Shown here piece by piece: positions 1 to 9,852 of a stretch of 64,000 nt of DNA. This DNA is from Alitta virens (lineage: Eukaryota; Annelida; Polychaeta; Phyllodocida; Nereididae): positions 19,658,058 to 19,722,057 of the forward strand of contig OW028575.1 of assembly GCA_932294295.1 (NCBI GenBank), given 5' to 3'. Every line of letters begins with the position of its first letter. The stretch's first letter is position 1. A program made the translations under genes and the position numbers. Under the pieces are notes generated by a model that did not search any database, had not been told where the DNA came from, and worked only from the letters and a program-made list of their open reading frames with translations.

Positions 1-326
1 CCTGCTGCTATCGGATGTCGTGCTAGTCCGCCTGATTTTATTGCACGCGCCGACAAGCGTTTGTCGGGCCATGCTAACAACCCCTGTTAGAACAGCTGTA
101 CCAGCCACTGGATCCCTCTGTAGGATAGAACCGAGTAATCATTATTATAACAATATATTATCATTCGTTTAGCAATAGGTAGACCAATGTAGCATAATAT
201 ATATACAATCCTACAGACGGGCAGATATATATGTGTAAATAGTGTTCAGAGAACACGGTTATGATCAGATGCACATAATGCATATGGCCCTCATTACGTA
301 AAGATGTATATTTAACAATAACGCAC
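1..326. other. Left edge, no gene recognised
   Basis: The first ~130 bases are more GC-rich than what follows, and the rest is AT-rich. No open frame or repeat family could be supported. It lies downstream of the minus-strand exon ending at 327 and is probably its intron. Confidence 0.4.
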
Positions 327-730
327 CTTATAAATCCAGATACCAGCTCCAGTTGATATAATTACTAACAGCAGGACAGAGACTGTAGATACGACTACTG
401 TAGTAGTGCTAGGGTGACTAACTACTGTGTCATAGTGTCCGAGGTTGAAGGTTCCTAAACCGGGATTCTGCATCTCACTGTTGCTGATTCGTTTGCATAC
501 GATGTGGGCTGCAACATCATGTGTAGGTGGTGTGCGCGAATGACAGTAATGTGTTCCAGTCATGTCGACGAATGATAACATGCTATATTCCATGGCTGAG
601 AATTCTTCAATAGGTACATGGTCAAGCAGTGGCGATTTGGTGCAGTCAGCTCTGATGCTCTTCCCATCATTCACACCTTTGCACAGACATAGCCGATTTG
701 CGCAAATGTAACGATAACTATCGCACGATG
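327..730 (-). CDS. Internal exon of a Cys-rich single-pass membrane protein (LRRNT-like module)
   Basis: An open minus-strand frame runs from a candidate acceptor (AG at 731-732) to a donor-like AAG|GTGCGT at 327/326. It encodes a Cys-x-Cys pair, then DCTK, a Leu/Pro segment, a V-D-M-T-G-T stretch and further Cys, a Ser/Thr-rich linker, and a strongly hydrophobic helix of about 20 residues (VVVSTVSVLLLVIISTGAGI) followed by IYK, so it looks like a type I membrane protein. The Cys/Leu/Pro spacing resembles a leucine-rich-repeat N-terminal cap with one repeat, which is inference. The same module occurs in the gene at 1851-2487. No signal peptide is present, so a 5' exon must lie upstream or the gene is broken. 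Function is unknown. It is on the same strand as the neighbouring viral-type polymerase relic and could be cargo of that element or a host gene. Confidence 0.5.
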
Positions 731-1850
731 CTAACGTAATAGTTCAGATTAAAAAGTAACATGTAAGCCTCTGTAAATTCTCCATCGTGTTGACTCCTGG
801 CCTGCTTTGAACGAACTGAATGTAAGTTCTAAACTGTGAAGGTTCATTATGTAATTGCCCCCCTCTTTGTGACTTTATTATGTAATTAGCACCCCCTCAC
901 AACTTCTTTAACCCGGGTGTCAAACACTATTAGGTAATTAGCAGGATGGTGTCAACTACTTGGGGTAATAGTGATTGTTGTAAACGGAGAGATGCTGTTT
1001 AAACCCCCCTATTATAATAGTACATTGTTCATGAACAATAGCCTAGCTGTCTCACATGGCAACACAATGGGGCTGTTTATGTACACTCATTATTAATTGT
1101 ATCATGGCTATATACATATCTCGGGTATTGTCAAAGTAGATTCTTAGTTATTATACGTGTTATTGTGAGACCACCATCCTCGTGGTAACTACTACTTGGA
1201 ACATACCTATTAATTGATTAGTTGCCTGTCTGAGAGGTATGACTATATAGACGGTAAATAGCAATAATAAACAGATGACAAGGTGTAATTATGGTCAAAT
1301 AATCTTTATATACGTATGTGTAACAGTACATATATTGAGACAGTTGCACTCTCTAGTGTGTGAGTGTATATAGATTAAATCGTAGGTACCACTAGCGCCG
1401 CCTGTCGGATATCGAGACAATTACACTCATACTATTATGCGGGTTAGTGTACAAGATTGTAGACTTAGGTAACACATCTATGTAATATATAATATTGTGT
1501 ACAGTATAACATCTACGCATATAGTGTACAGTTATCAATAGCATTCAGACATCTGATTAAGTTATATATTATTGTGCAGTATAACAACAGCTTTCAGACA
1601 TTGGTACAATTAACATGTGTTTGAGAGAATATATTATACACTATAATGCATGCGTGTGTAGGTTTACACTAGTTCTTCTTGCGAGGCAATTAAAGATGTA
1701 TCTAGCGCGATCTGCAGTCTTGATCTCCTAAGGCTCCGCACCATTGTAACTGTTGTTATAACAACCTGTAATGAAGGGAACTGTTGTAAACTTAATGAGA
1801 AGGTATGGCCACATAGTAGTCATATATAGTTAGACATTATGCATACATAC
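731..1850. other. Gene-free AT-rich stretch
   Basis: No supportable gene was found. It contains many short TATA/ATAC-rich segments. It also holds a 25-bp motif (1383-1407, containing GGTACCACTAGCGCCGCC) that recurs with one mismatch at 6807-6831. It is probably intronic or intergenic relative to the two minus-strand membrane-protein exons. Confidence 0.35.
1383..1407 (+). repeat. 25-bp dispersed motif, copy 1
   Basis: It matches 6807-6831 with one mismatch (core GGTACCACTAGC). The two copies bracket the polymerase pseudogene in direct orientation. They could be element-specific repeats, but the function is unknown. Confidence 0.45.
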
Positions 1851-2487
1851 CTTGAGCATAATGTATACCAACACTATGCATGATACATTAAGTTGAAAGA
1901 TATTAAAGGCATTCATGGTCGTGCTAGACCAATACTGTGTGTCGCTATACTGGTTAGGTTCAGAATTAGATGTATATACTATCGTTGATACATCGTAAGC
2001 ATTCTGCGTGGACATTGTAGCCTCTGAAGTACTGTGCACAATCGATGTGTTGCTCATAAGGTTATTGGTAGATACCCCTGAAATGCAGTATTATTAGGAT
2101 ATGTACACGTGCGTTTACAAATAATGTGTTGCTCATACACTTGATAGATACCTCTCTGAATGTATGATATAGTATAAGATGTTACGTACCTGTAGTGCTG
2201 TCCATACATAGGACTGTTTTATTATGCACCGTTGTCTTTAAAGATGTAGTATGACAGAACACAGTGCCAGACATGTCGATCAGTCTTATATGATGTAGAA
2301 TGTGCATTGAAAACGAGGGAAGTTGCTGAAGCCATGAATATTTGGTACAATCTGCTTGAGAGGGTGGTCTGTCATCCAATGTTGTACATGTACATACACC
2401 AAAACGCTCCAAGGGCTTATAGAGTCCACACAATATATTACCGCTAACAATAAGTGGAATGTAGAGAAATGCAGCATAGAACAGCAT
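1851..2487 (-). CDS. Two-exon model: secreted or membrane protein with LRRNT-like Cys module
   Basis: The ATG is at 2485-2487. Exon 1 is 2190-2487: a hydrophobic signal peptide (FYAAFLYIPLIVSG), a Cys-x-Cys pair, ADCTK, a Leu/Pro segment, a L-I-D-M-S-G-T stretch and Cys. It ends at a strong donor, ACAG|GTACGT. Exon 2 is 1851-2077 after the acceptor TTTCAG; the phases agree. It is Ser/Thr/Asn-rich (a likely O-glycosylated stalk), then hydrophobic (IFQLNVSCIVLVYIML), and ends at a donor, AAG|GTATGT. The Cys module aligns with that of the exon at 327-730, so the two are paralogues. The LRR-cap interpretation is inference. The gene probably continues leftward into exons not identified. The family is not recognised. 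It is adjacent to, and on the same strand as, the polymerase pseudogene. Confidence 0.55.
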
Positions 2488-2728
2488 TATATATATCTCA
2501 AACTTGAACTATTGTCTATATTAAGGGGCAGTCATTCTCTAGATTGCAGTGTGTGTTACATTAGAGGTCACATGATAGTTGGCGGTCACGTGCTGAGGTT
2601 AACATATAGAACATCACACAGTTTGCCTTTTAACAAGGTCGTAATATAGAACTGTCGGTGAATTGTAACTATTGTGATAGATGTATACATATGTTAACTA
2701 TGATGAGCTATAATGTATACATAATTAA

Positions 2729-5700
2729 TTACACACTAGTAACCATACGGTAATGTATTGTATGTATCTCTATAACTCGTTTGTCAAATACCTTTCTGAA
2801 TACCTTACTTACTGATTTATTGTACACTATACCTCGGTGTTTAACACGGGATATCTGATTGCTCTGAGGAAGTCTAACCGATGTTACCTGACCAAACACT
2901 ATCTGTTTCATACATTCAAATATAATAGCGTCATTTGTGTAGTTAAATGTGATTCCTTTGATTTTTCGTACAGTTACATTAGTGTTTAATTTGTAAGAGT
3001 AGCTCTTAGGCCCTGTTGATAGAAACGTTTTAATATAAGTGCCTGTTTGTAATTCATCAGTTAAGTCTCCTAACAAATCACCTGTCTCGACAACTGTTTC
3101 GCCATTGCGTTCAACAAATATGACTGAGTCAGTGTCATAATATAAGGTGTTGTGCCCTGTTTTATTTAAAACTTGTAGTAAATGTAGCCTCGCCAGTGAT
3201 GTTGTAAATATACCAATAACTTCATTGGTGAATGTTGATTCCTCTTCAAAGGTTTCAGCATTTGTAACATCTACCATGACATAATCATCAGAGATTAAAT
3301 GGAAATTCATTATACATTTCGTTGGATCATTCTTCATTTGTGTGTACTCTGTAACAGACTTCATGTAAATAGACTTAGGTAGGTTTTGTCGTTGTACAAA
3401 TTTACCCCACACACTATTGAGAAACAGTTTACAGATTGTCCTCAAGGAAGGATTATATGCTATGGAGTCTTTATCAAGCATGATACCTTCCTCTCTGTTG
3501 TAATAAGCTATGTAACGATCTTTATCTGCATCTGTAGTTACCCATTGAGGGTAACCTGATGCTTGTTGCTTTTGTTTCAGAAACATTTTCACATAATCTG
3601 TGAAAATACTACCAAAAACATCATCTTGTATTGTAGTAGGGAAATGATATACCTCATATATCTTCAACAGTATGTAACCTTGCTTAATAGCTTCTTTTAA
3701 CTCTGGTGTTGTCCATGTACCAAAAAGAGCTCTCTTTGTATCATTGCATGTACATACAGCCTGTGTTCAGTTTACCTTTACATCGAACTGGTAGAACAGG
3801 TATGTATGAACCTCTCGGTGGTAGGATTCGCACCTGGGCTAGACCATAATAGGATTGTAGTGTGTAATCAAAGGTAGCTGGATCTTTAAGCACTGTAGCA
3901 TGACAAGTAGGGAAAACTCCAGACATCGTGATATAAGGATATAACGAAGTTACGTCATAATAACGTATCCTCTCACCATCTTGTACATCATAGTATAGAG
4001 TTGTGGGTTCAACCCACCCTCCTGCAAAACTATCGCGGATTTGTAAAGGTTTTACAGTATCACGTGTTAACGAATTGTCTCATGAGCGAATTAGTTTGTA
4101 ATTCTTTATCATAGTGACACTCCCATATTGAGATAACCTTATAGCCTAGGTTTCTGATTTCAGCAAGCTGTTCTAATGTTCTGTCATAGAGCGCCTTCAA
4201 TGTCATACGCGTGCGAGGGTCTCTTATGTGTCTGTCTTGTAAACAGATATGACCATGAAAACGGCATCCTAGGTATTCATAAACTGTATTACTCTCTATA
4301 TGTATACCATCAACAAAGTACCTTGTTCCAGGTATGCGGAATTCACCGCCATTCCTGGCATGTTGTATACGTCTACCTTCAGAGTGACTTATCCATTCTA
4401 ACCATAATGACGACTTTTGGCTGGCATTATGATGTTTACCATACCTTTGTGCAGGTATCTGTGGTATGGGTGACTTAATAAATGTTGATGTAGCTATGAA
4501 GTCAGGATTAATGATGCTACCATCAAAATACCATGTATTGCGTCTCAACACTGCTTCCCCTGACCTGCCATCTATCAAAGTTACATTATAAACCTCATAC
4601 AACATCAGTTGTCTGATCACCTGCATAGCGCAAGATGCCAATGTTGCATGGGCAAACGGATCGATACCTGGTACACTTGAGTTTGGTATAGTTGTAACAG
4701 TTTGTATAAGTGCCCTAAAATTAGTGCATGCCTCTCTAAGGATTGTAACATCAGAGCGTGTGTAGTCTAACATTTCTTGCTGAAAATTAAATGTCTTACC
4801 ATTTTGTTCATTGTACCATGTGAAGAAATCAGTTCGGTCTACTGTGGACATGAAATCAACACCATAATAGTATGGGGCAAACATTGGCCCAACATAAGTT
4901 TGATTGTCTAGCGTGTTTGCTAAATGTGGGAATTCTCCCTTTTTGAGTTCACCACGTAAACCTAATGCTTTAGGTAAGCTCTTCAAACGCATTGGGAGGA
5001 AATTCAAACTATCTATAAATCTAATGCTCACACCTTGGTTTATGCTCATCAGCATGATCTTAGTGCCGGTGAATATAATTTCAGGGAAAATACCGTTGTC
5101 AACACAATATCAAAGTATGAAATGAGCATCAAAAGCCTTAGCGTTTTGAGCTATTACTGTTACATCTTTATGTTGAGGCGTTAGCAACCATTTACAAAAG
5201 TTCTCTGTCGTATTTGGTCCCTTAAATATGTTTTCCCTCATCCTGCATGTGTCACGCTGACACAGTTCTCTTGCAACGTTTTTAGTTACATTGTCCTTAA
5301 CAGAACATGTGCTACATCTATCACCGCAGTTAACACATTTAGATTGAGGTGTGAACTCGTGATCTTTGCAGACATCACACACTGTTTGACAAACTAAAAA
5401 ATTAGGAACATGTCTTTGTAATCCGCAATATGATCTCTTGCAGTTTATACATTTACGACATAGTGTGCACAGATATGTTAGAGTACACTTATCACAACCA
5501 CTGCGTGGTTAATTCTTGTAACCGAGATCACAAGTAATAATAGTGTTTTGGCATGTTTCAAAATCGTAATAAAGGAACCGACCTGATGACGTCTTAGGTT
5601 TCTTTATTCTGTAATAACACAGATGATCTCCTAGGACATACTCATGACAGCATGTACAAAGCCATTCGCCGCATGTGTGTAGATGTTTGGCCCTTTTTAA

Positions 5701-6573
5701 TGTATCTAATATTATGAAACATGTTTTACACCTAAAGTACTGTGTACAGAGGGATGGTTGATCTGTGCCCTTAAGTGTACCTGTGCTATACTGTCGTTGT
5801 TCTTTATGCCTCTGATAACATACTGCATTACGACATGTCATATTGCAATCTGTACAATCTAACGAGTTATTGTCAAACATACAATATTCTGAACAGCATG
5901 TGCTGCATACATCATCGCACCCATGTTTGTGGTTCTTACTGTACACTTCGAAACAATGGACACATATCTTTCTATTTACATAAAAGCCTTTGATTCCTGT
6001 GATACTGTGATAGTGCTCATCTTTCAGATATAAAAATATCTTGCGAGGCCTAGAGATCAAACCTTTGTAAATAACATCATTCCCTGTATCCCCAGATATA
6101 ACTACAATTTGTATATCTAACACTGTCTCGAATTTATGTAGCTCATTAACCTTAACTGGCCTATTTGTGGGTACATTAGCCTGTCTATGAAGTCTGATGG
6201 CACAACTACGTTGTGATTCATAATCTTTACTCAAAACTCTGTCTTTTCTAATAAGCTTTGCAAATGTTACTGCAGGCATGTTATCTAACTTAGCTTTACA
6301 TGTTACAATAGCTCTGGCGGCACACAAATGTTCATTGCGTACTACAGGAATGAATACCATTGAACGTTTTTTCCTAATAGTGCAGTTAGGAGACAGAGGA
6401 TCTGTATCAACGATGGTTTTATTGCATCCTCCCGCTTGGTCATCGGCGCTCATTATACCAATGTTAACTTCAAAGGTATCATCGACATTTAAGGATTTGT
6501 TCGATTGGAGAACTGCGTTTATTCTGTAATTATAATACATATAACTATTATTGTCCGTAATGCTGCATGTCAA
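2729..6573 (-). pseudogene. Maverick/Polinton- or adintovirus-type family B DNA polymerase, broken
   Basis: This is an old copy of a protein-primed type B DNA polymerase. The N-terminal part (5509-6573) has a Cys/His-rich zinc-binding region and the ExoI motif (DFET, ~5554-5565). The ExoII-like motif (NAKAFD) lies near 5118-5150. The 4060-5055 segment carries an insert with a Gly-Cys-x-Phe-His pattern resembling Vsr-type endonuclease insertions in this family. Motif A (DVTSLYP) is at ~3934-3963, motif B (NSVWGK) at ~3398-3415 and motif C (YDTDS) at ~3125-3142. The breaks are an in-frame TAA at 5509-5511, an in-frame TGA at 5110-5112 (a plausible CGA-to-TGA change), a frame change near 4060 and another between about 3667 and 3741. 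Motifs stay in order at normal spacing, so decay looks recent. No integrase, ATPase, protease or capsid genes are visible here; they could lie left of the window. The clade assignment is from motif recognition. Confidence 0.85.
4224..4279 (+). repeat. 56-bp segment of the polymerase gene duplicated at 6734-6789
   Basis: The bases 4224-4279, inside the endonuclease-like part of the polymerase pseudogene, reappear identically and in the same orientation at 6734-6789, just upstream of the gene's 5' end. Confidence 0.8.
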
Positions 6574-6960
6574 GCATTATAATATTACATGTAGTATATA
6601 TATGTGGACACATTTGATAACTAATACAATAAGTATTATTCGGTAATTAATACTGAATACATATAATATACATACACATTGGATACTATAAGTAATATTG
6701 GTGTTAAATGGTAGACTTGTGTGTAGGCATATGTTATGTGTCTGTCTTGTAAACAGATATGACCATGAAAACGGCATCCTAGGTATTCACCTAGCGGCCA
6801 CCGTCATAGGTACCACTAGCACCGCCTGTCGCGGGCCACCAGAAGCTACGTTTTATAGTAGCATTCTAACTACTAACAGTTATAACTAGATAGACAGCAA
6901 TGTGTGCTTTAGATAGTGGTCTCGTTAAGTCTACCTTTGATAATAATTTTTATTACAGCG
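6574..6960. other. Upstream flank of polymerase relic, with copied fragment
   Basis: AT-rich flank without its own gene. It holds the 56-bp copy of polymerase sequence (6734-6789), followed at once by the second 25-bp motif copy (6807-6831). A promoter would be expected here for the minus-strand polymerase, but no defensible promoter sequence was found. Confidence 0.4.
6807..6831 (+). repeat. 25-bp dispersed motif, copy 2
   Basis: See the copy at 1383-1407; one mismatch in 25 bases, same orientation. Confidence 0.45.
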
Positions 6961-7061
6961 TATTAATTGTGTTAACAACAATCCTACCGGGAAATTTTCT
7001 TGGAAAAGTGTCAGATCTGTTAGTTTCATTAAAAACAGCCTGTTAAATAGAACCGAGTCAC

Positions 7062-7985
7062 TCATCTCCTATACGATGCTAACGGCTACTAAACGGAACT
7101 GTCTGCCTATAGCTGGCTACTAAATTTTTGTCTATTGCACACTTGTGTATGATATACTTTCACAATACAAAACAGGAAACTTGAGAAACTAAATAAGAGA
7201 GCAATACGATTAGTTTACAATGATACGACTGTCCATACATAGAAAGAACATGTAAAAAAATGCTTAACGTAACAAGGAAAACTAGTCCAGCAGAATTTGT
7301 TTATAAAGTACTCCATGACATGGCAAGACCTATAACAAGTTCATTCTTTACCAGGCAGATTACGCCATATGAGATGAGAGATAATCTTAAGCTAGTCAAA
7401 CTTGTTTACAACACTATGCAATATGGTTTCAGGTCTATTATGTATCAAGGTGCTATGATTTAGAATTCTTTACCTGTTGAATTAGAAGAAGTAGATGAAT
7501 TAATTAGGTTTACTTTGGAAAGTTGTAATTGTGGGTCATGCATAATCTGTAGGCAAAATAATTTATTATCATTGTAAAGATCAATCATAATCTCATTCTA
7601 ATCATCTGTATATATATTTTTACTTTGTAATTGTTATTTTATCAGTCAGCTAAAAGCTTTATAGCTTATGTTCTACTGTTTGTTTTACACCTCCGACTAT
7701 AAATAAAGTTTTATCTTATCTATCTTAAAGCTGGATCTAAAAGTATAAGCAGGTGGAAAAGTGGAAAGTTATGCATATTTTGTTTTTAAAATATGCATGT
7801 CTATTCCACATACATATTTATGATATACTTGATAAATTTCTAGCATTTACCAAGGTTTATATTTTTTCAGTGGTGGTAGGTGTAAGCCGACTATAAGCTA
7901 GGAGTAGACAGAAGCATCTGACATTAGCCAGTTATAGCTACAGCCAGGAATAAGTTGCTACAGCTGTCTAGAGTCGACCATATTT
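7062..7985 (+). mobile_element. MITE-like repeat, copy 1, split by a LINE insertion
   Basis: The bases 7062-7117 and 7729-7985 together match one continuous repeat at about 8627-8940 (shared anchors: TACGATGCTA, TATAGCTGGCTACT, AAAGCTGGATCTAAA, GCTACAGCTGTCTAGAGTCG). The gap is filled by a LINE 3' end. The unbroken copy shows the pre-insertion site. Confidence 0.65.
7118..7728 (+). mobile_element. 5'-truncated non-LTR retrotransposon 3' end
   Basis: A frame at 7260-7463 encodes the C-terminal tail of a LINE ORF2: a Lys/Arg-rich segment, then R-D-N-L-K-L-V. An adjacent stretch in the same region, N-S-L-P-V-E-L-E, resembles the usual 'WN-LP--L' ending of Jockey/CR1/L2-group proteins. A short Cys-rich tail follows (C-x-C-x4-C pattern, ~7525-7555). 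Downstream lie an AT-rich 3' UTR and a terminal ATAAAG/TTATCTTATC tail at ~7700-7728. A stop separates the tail segments, so it is dead. The insertion is bounded by AAA, consistent with target-primed integration into the MITE-like repeat. Confidence 0.6.
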
Positions 7986-8600
7986 TATTAAACTAACTGT
8001 ATACTGTGTTTCTCGACATCCTCTGTGATAACCACATAGTTTTTCGCGCAGTTAAATAATTGAATAACATTGTATTATTGTATAATGCTAATAAGTACAG
8101 CTAAATCCAGTTCAAATAGTCATAACTGCTAGGCCAATGATTCCATGGGTTTTAAACAAAGGACAAGAACAAAACAAAAACATAGACGTTGCAAGCACAC
8201 TAGCAAAGTACACTGAGCTAATATCCTAAGGTCTTGCCATATAAAAGCAACTTTTTTTTTTTCTTGACGACTCTTGCCTAGAAAGTCGTGAAACCATATA
8301 CCAGAATATACTTCACACATGAGACACATTGACTACACCAGTGATGCACTCTTTGTAGTGGTTAAGATACCAACCTCTTTGGCAGATATGAAAGATCCCA
8401 CACATAGAGTAAATTTGTAACACGGTGTACCTCCTCTCTCTCAAATCGATCTAGAGGGTTACATAATAACGATGCTATTCCTAACCCTACTCATGAAGCT
8501 ATCCAAATGACCAGTGAAGTTAAGAACATGAAATGAAATTGATGCATCTACAGTGTCAATGACCAAACATACAGTTAGTTATGGCCTGTCAAAATTGTAC
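7986..8600. other. No gene seen
   Basis: AT-rich spacer between the two MITE-like repeats. Short open frames on either strand lack any family resemblance or splice context. Confidence 0.35.
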
Positions 8601-8601
8601 C

Positions 8602-8940
8602 TAGACAAAGCTAGACAACTTCCGCTGTACGATGCTACCTGCCACTAAAAGGAACTGTCTGGCTATAGCTGGCTACTCAAAGCTGGATCTAAAATTACAT
8701 GCAGCATAAGTTGAGAGTTATATTTGTCATTTGTTGTTGAAAGGATGCATGTCTTGCACATACATATTTATCATATATTAGATATACCATATATTTCTTC
8801 CAGTTAGTGAGGTTTTGATTTTTCAGTGGCGGTAGGTGTAAGCTGACTATAAGCTAGGAGTAGACAGAAGCGGCTGGCTTTAGCCAGTTATAGCTGCAGC
8901 CAGGAATAGGTTGCTACAGCTGTCTAGAGTCGACCATATA
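8602..8940 (+). mobile_element. MITE-like repeat, copy 2 (uninterrupted)
   Basis: About 340 bp with imperfect inverted termini (left AGCTAGACAACTTCCGC, right GCTACAGCTGTCTAGAG). Internal sequence matches the split copy at 7062-7985. A shorter relative lies at about 39250-39300. Confidence 0.55.
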
Positions 8941-9169
8941 TGTCATTTGCAAGTATGCTAAAAGGCAACTGTCATTATAAGTTATTCGAAGGTTTATCGT
9001 ATGACAGCTCGGGTCGACCTTGGCAGATTTCAAGATCTGTCATTTGTTTCTCACAGGAATTTATTTTGCGGAATTCTGACAATTCTCTGCTTGGCAATTG
9101 GGTCACATTCCCATTGCACCGGGCTTAGAAAGATTTTGCCTGTTATGTCTGTCTTTTTACATACTATAT

Positions 9170-9371
9170 ATGTTATCTTTGATCGGGAACAGTGGGCAAA
9201 CATCTCATAATTATTTTCCACCACTCTCTATTCATGATCATGGGCATAAAATCTCTTCTGTCAATAGAAAATAATTATGAGATGTTTGCCCACTGTTCCC
9301 GATCGAAAGATAACATATTTTCTATTGACAGGAGAGATTTTATGGCCATGATCATGAATAGAGAGTGGTGG
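9170..9371. repeat. Interleaved inverted repeats in the order A-B-A'-B'
   Basis: Arm A (9170-9217) is the reverse complement of A' (9268-9316) apart from one single-base indel. Arm B (9218-9267 plus a few bases) is the reverse complement of B' (9317-9371) with about two mismatches. The order is A, B, A', B', not the A, B, B', A' of a simple palindrome, so the pairings cross. Near-identity means it formed recently or is maintained. Confidence 0.85.
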
Positions 9372-9413
9372 AAAAAAGATGTATTGCACACCTATACATG
9401 TCGAGTCACTGTA

Positions 9414-9490
9414 GGCGCCATGGTCTAGTGGATAAAGTGTTGGACACCTACACACAAGGTTGTGGGTTCAACCCAGCCACGACATGGAGG
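9414..9490 (+). mobile_element. tRNA-derived SINE head
   Basis: A tRNA-like segment with an A-box-like element (TGGTCTAGTGG, 9421-9431) and a B-box-like element (GGTTCAACCC, ~9465-9474) at tRNA-like spacing. The acceptor ends do not pair properly, so it is a SINE promoter region rather than a functional tRNA. The SINE body probably extends to about 9650, with its end not defined. Confidence 0.6.
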
Positions 9491-9852
9491 ATGAAGGAGA
9501 TCCTCCTTGATGTACAATAAGATACCAAGCATTCAACAGACTGAATGCAATGTCTGTCCATAACTTGAATCGCTTGCAGTGCTGGCTATTGCAGTGTGTT
9601 TAGTTGGTGTAGGAGGACTATGGCTGACCGGCAGTAATTATGCCCCAGGGAGTTGAGAAAGACTCATGCTGGAACAGGACTGCCGAGGGTGAACATTTGG
9701 TTAAGGCTCTTACCTGTTGAAGGATAACACTGTAAACCTTACTCCGAGAATATTGGCATCGCCTCGAATCTTCACAACTAGAGTTTGCACACACACATGT
9801 AGTCATCTTAGATCTATGTCTATGTTACAATGCTACTGGGTCTGAAGCTTAA

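Noticed and set aside
8129..8329. Minus-strand frame rich in Cys, Leu and Phe
   Set aside because: No family, start or splice support; low-complexity composition.
9414..9490. tRNA gene
   Set aside because: A- and B-box-like elements are present but the acceptor and anticodon stems do not pair; interpreted as SINE head.
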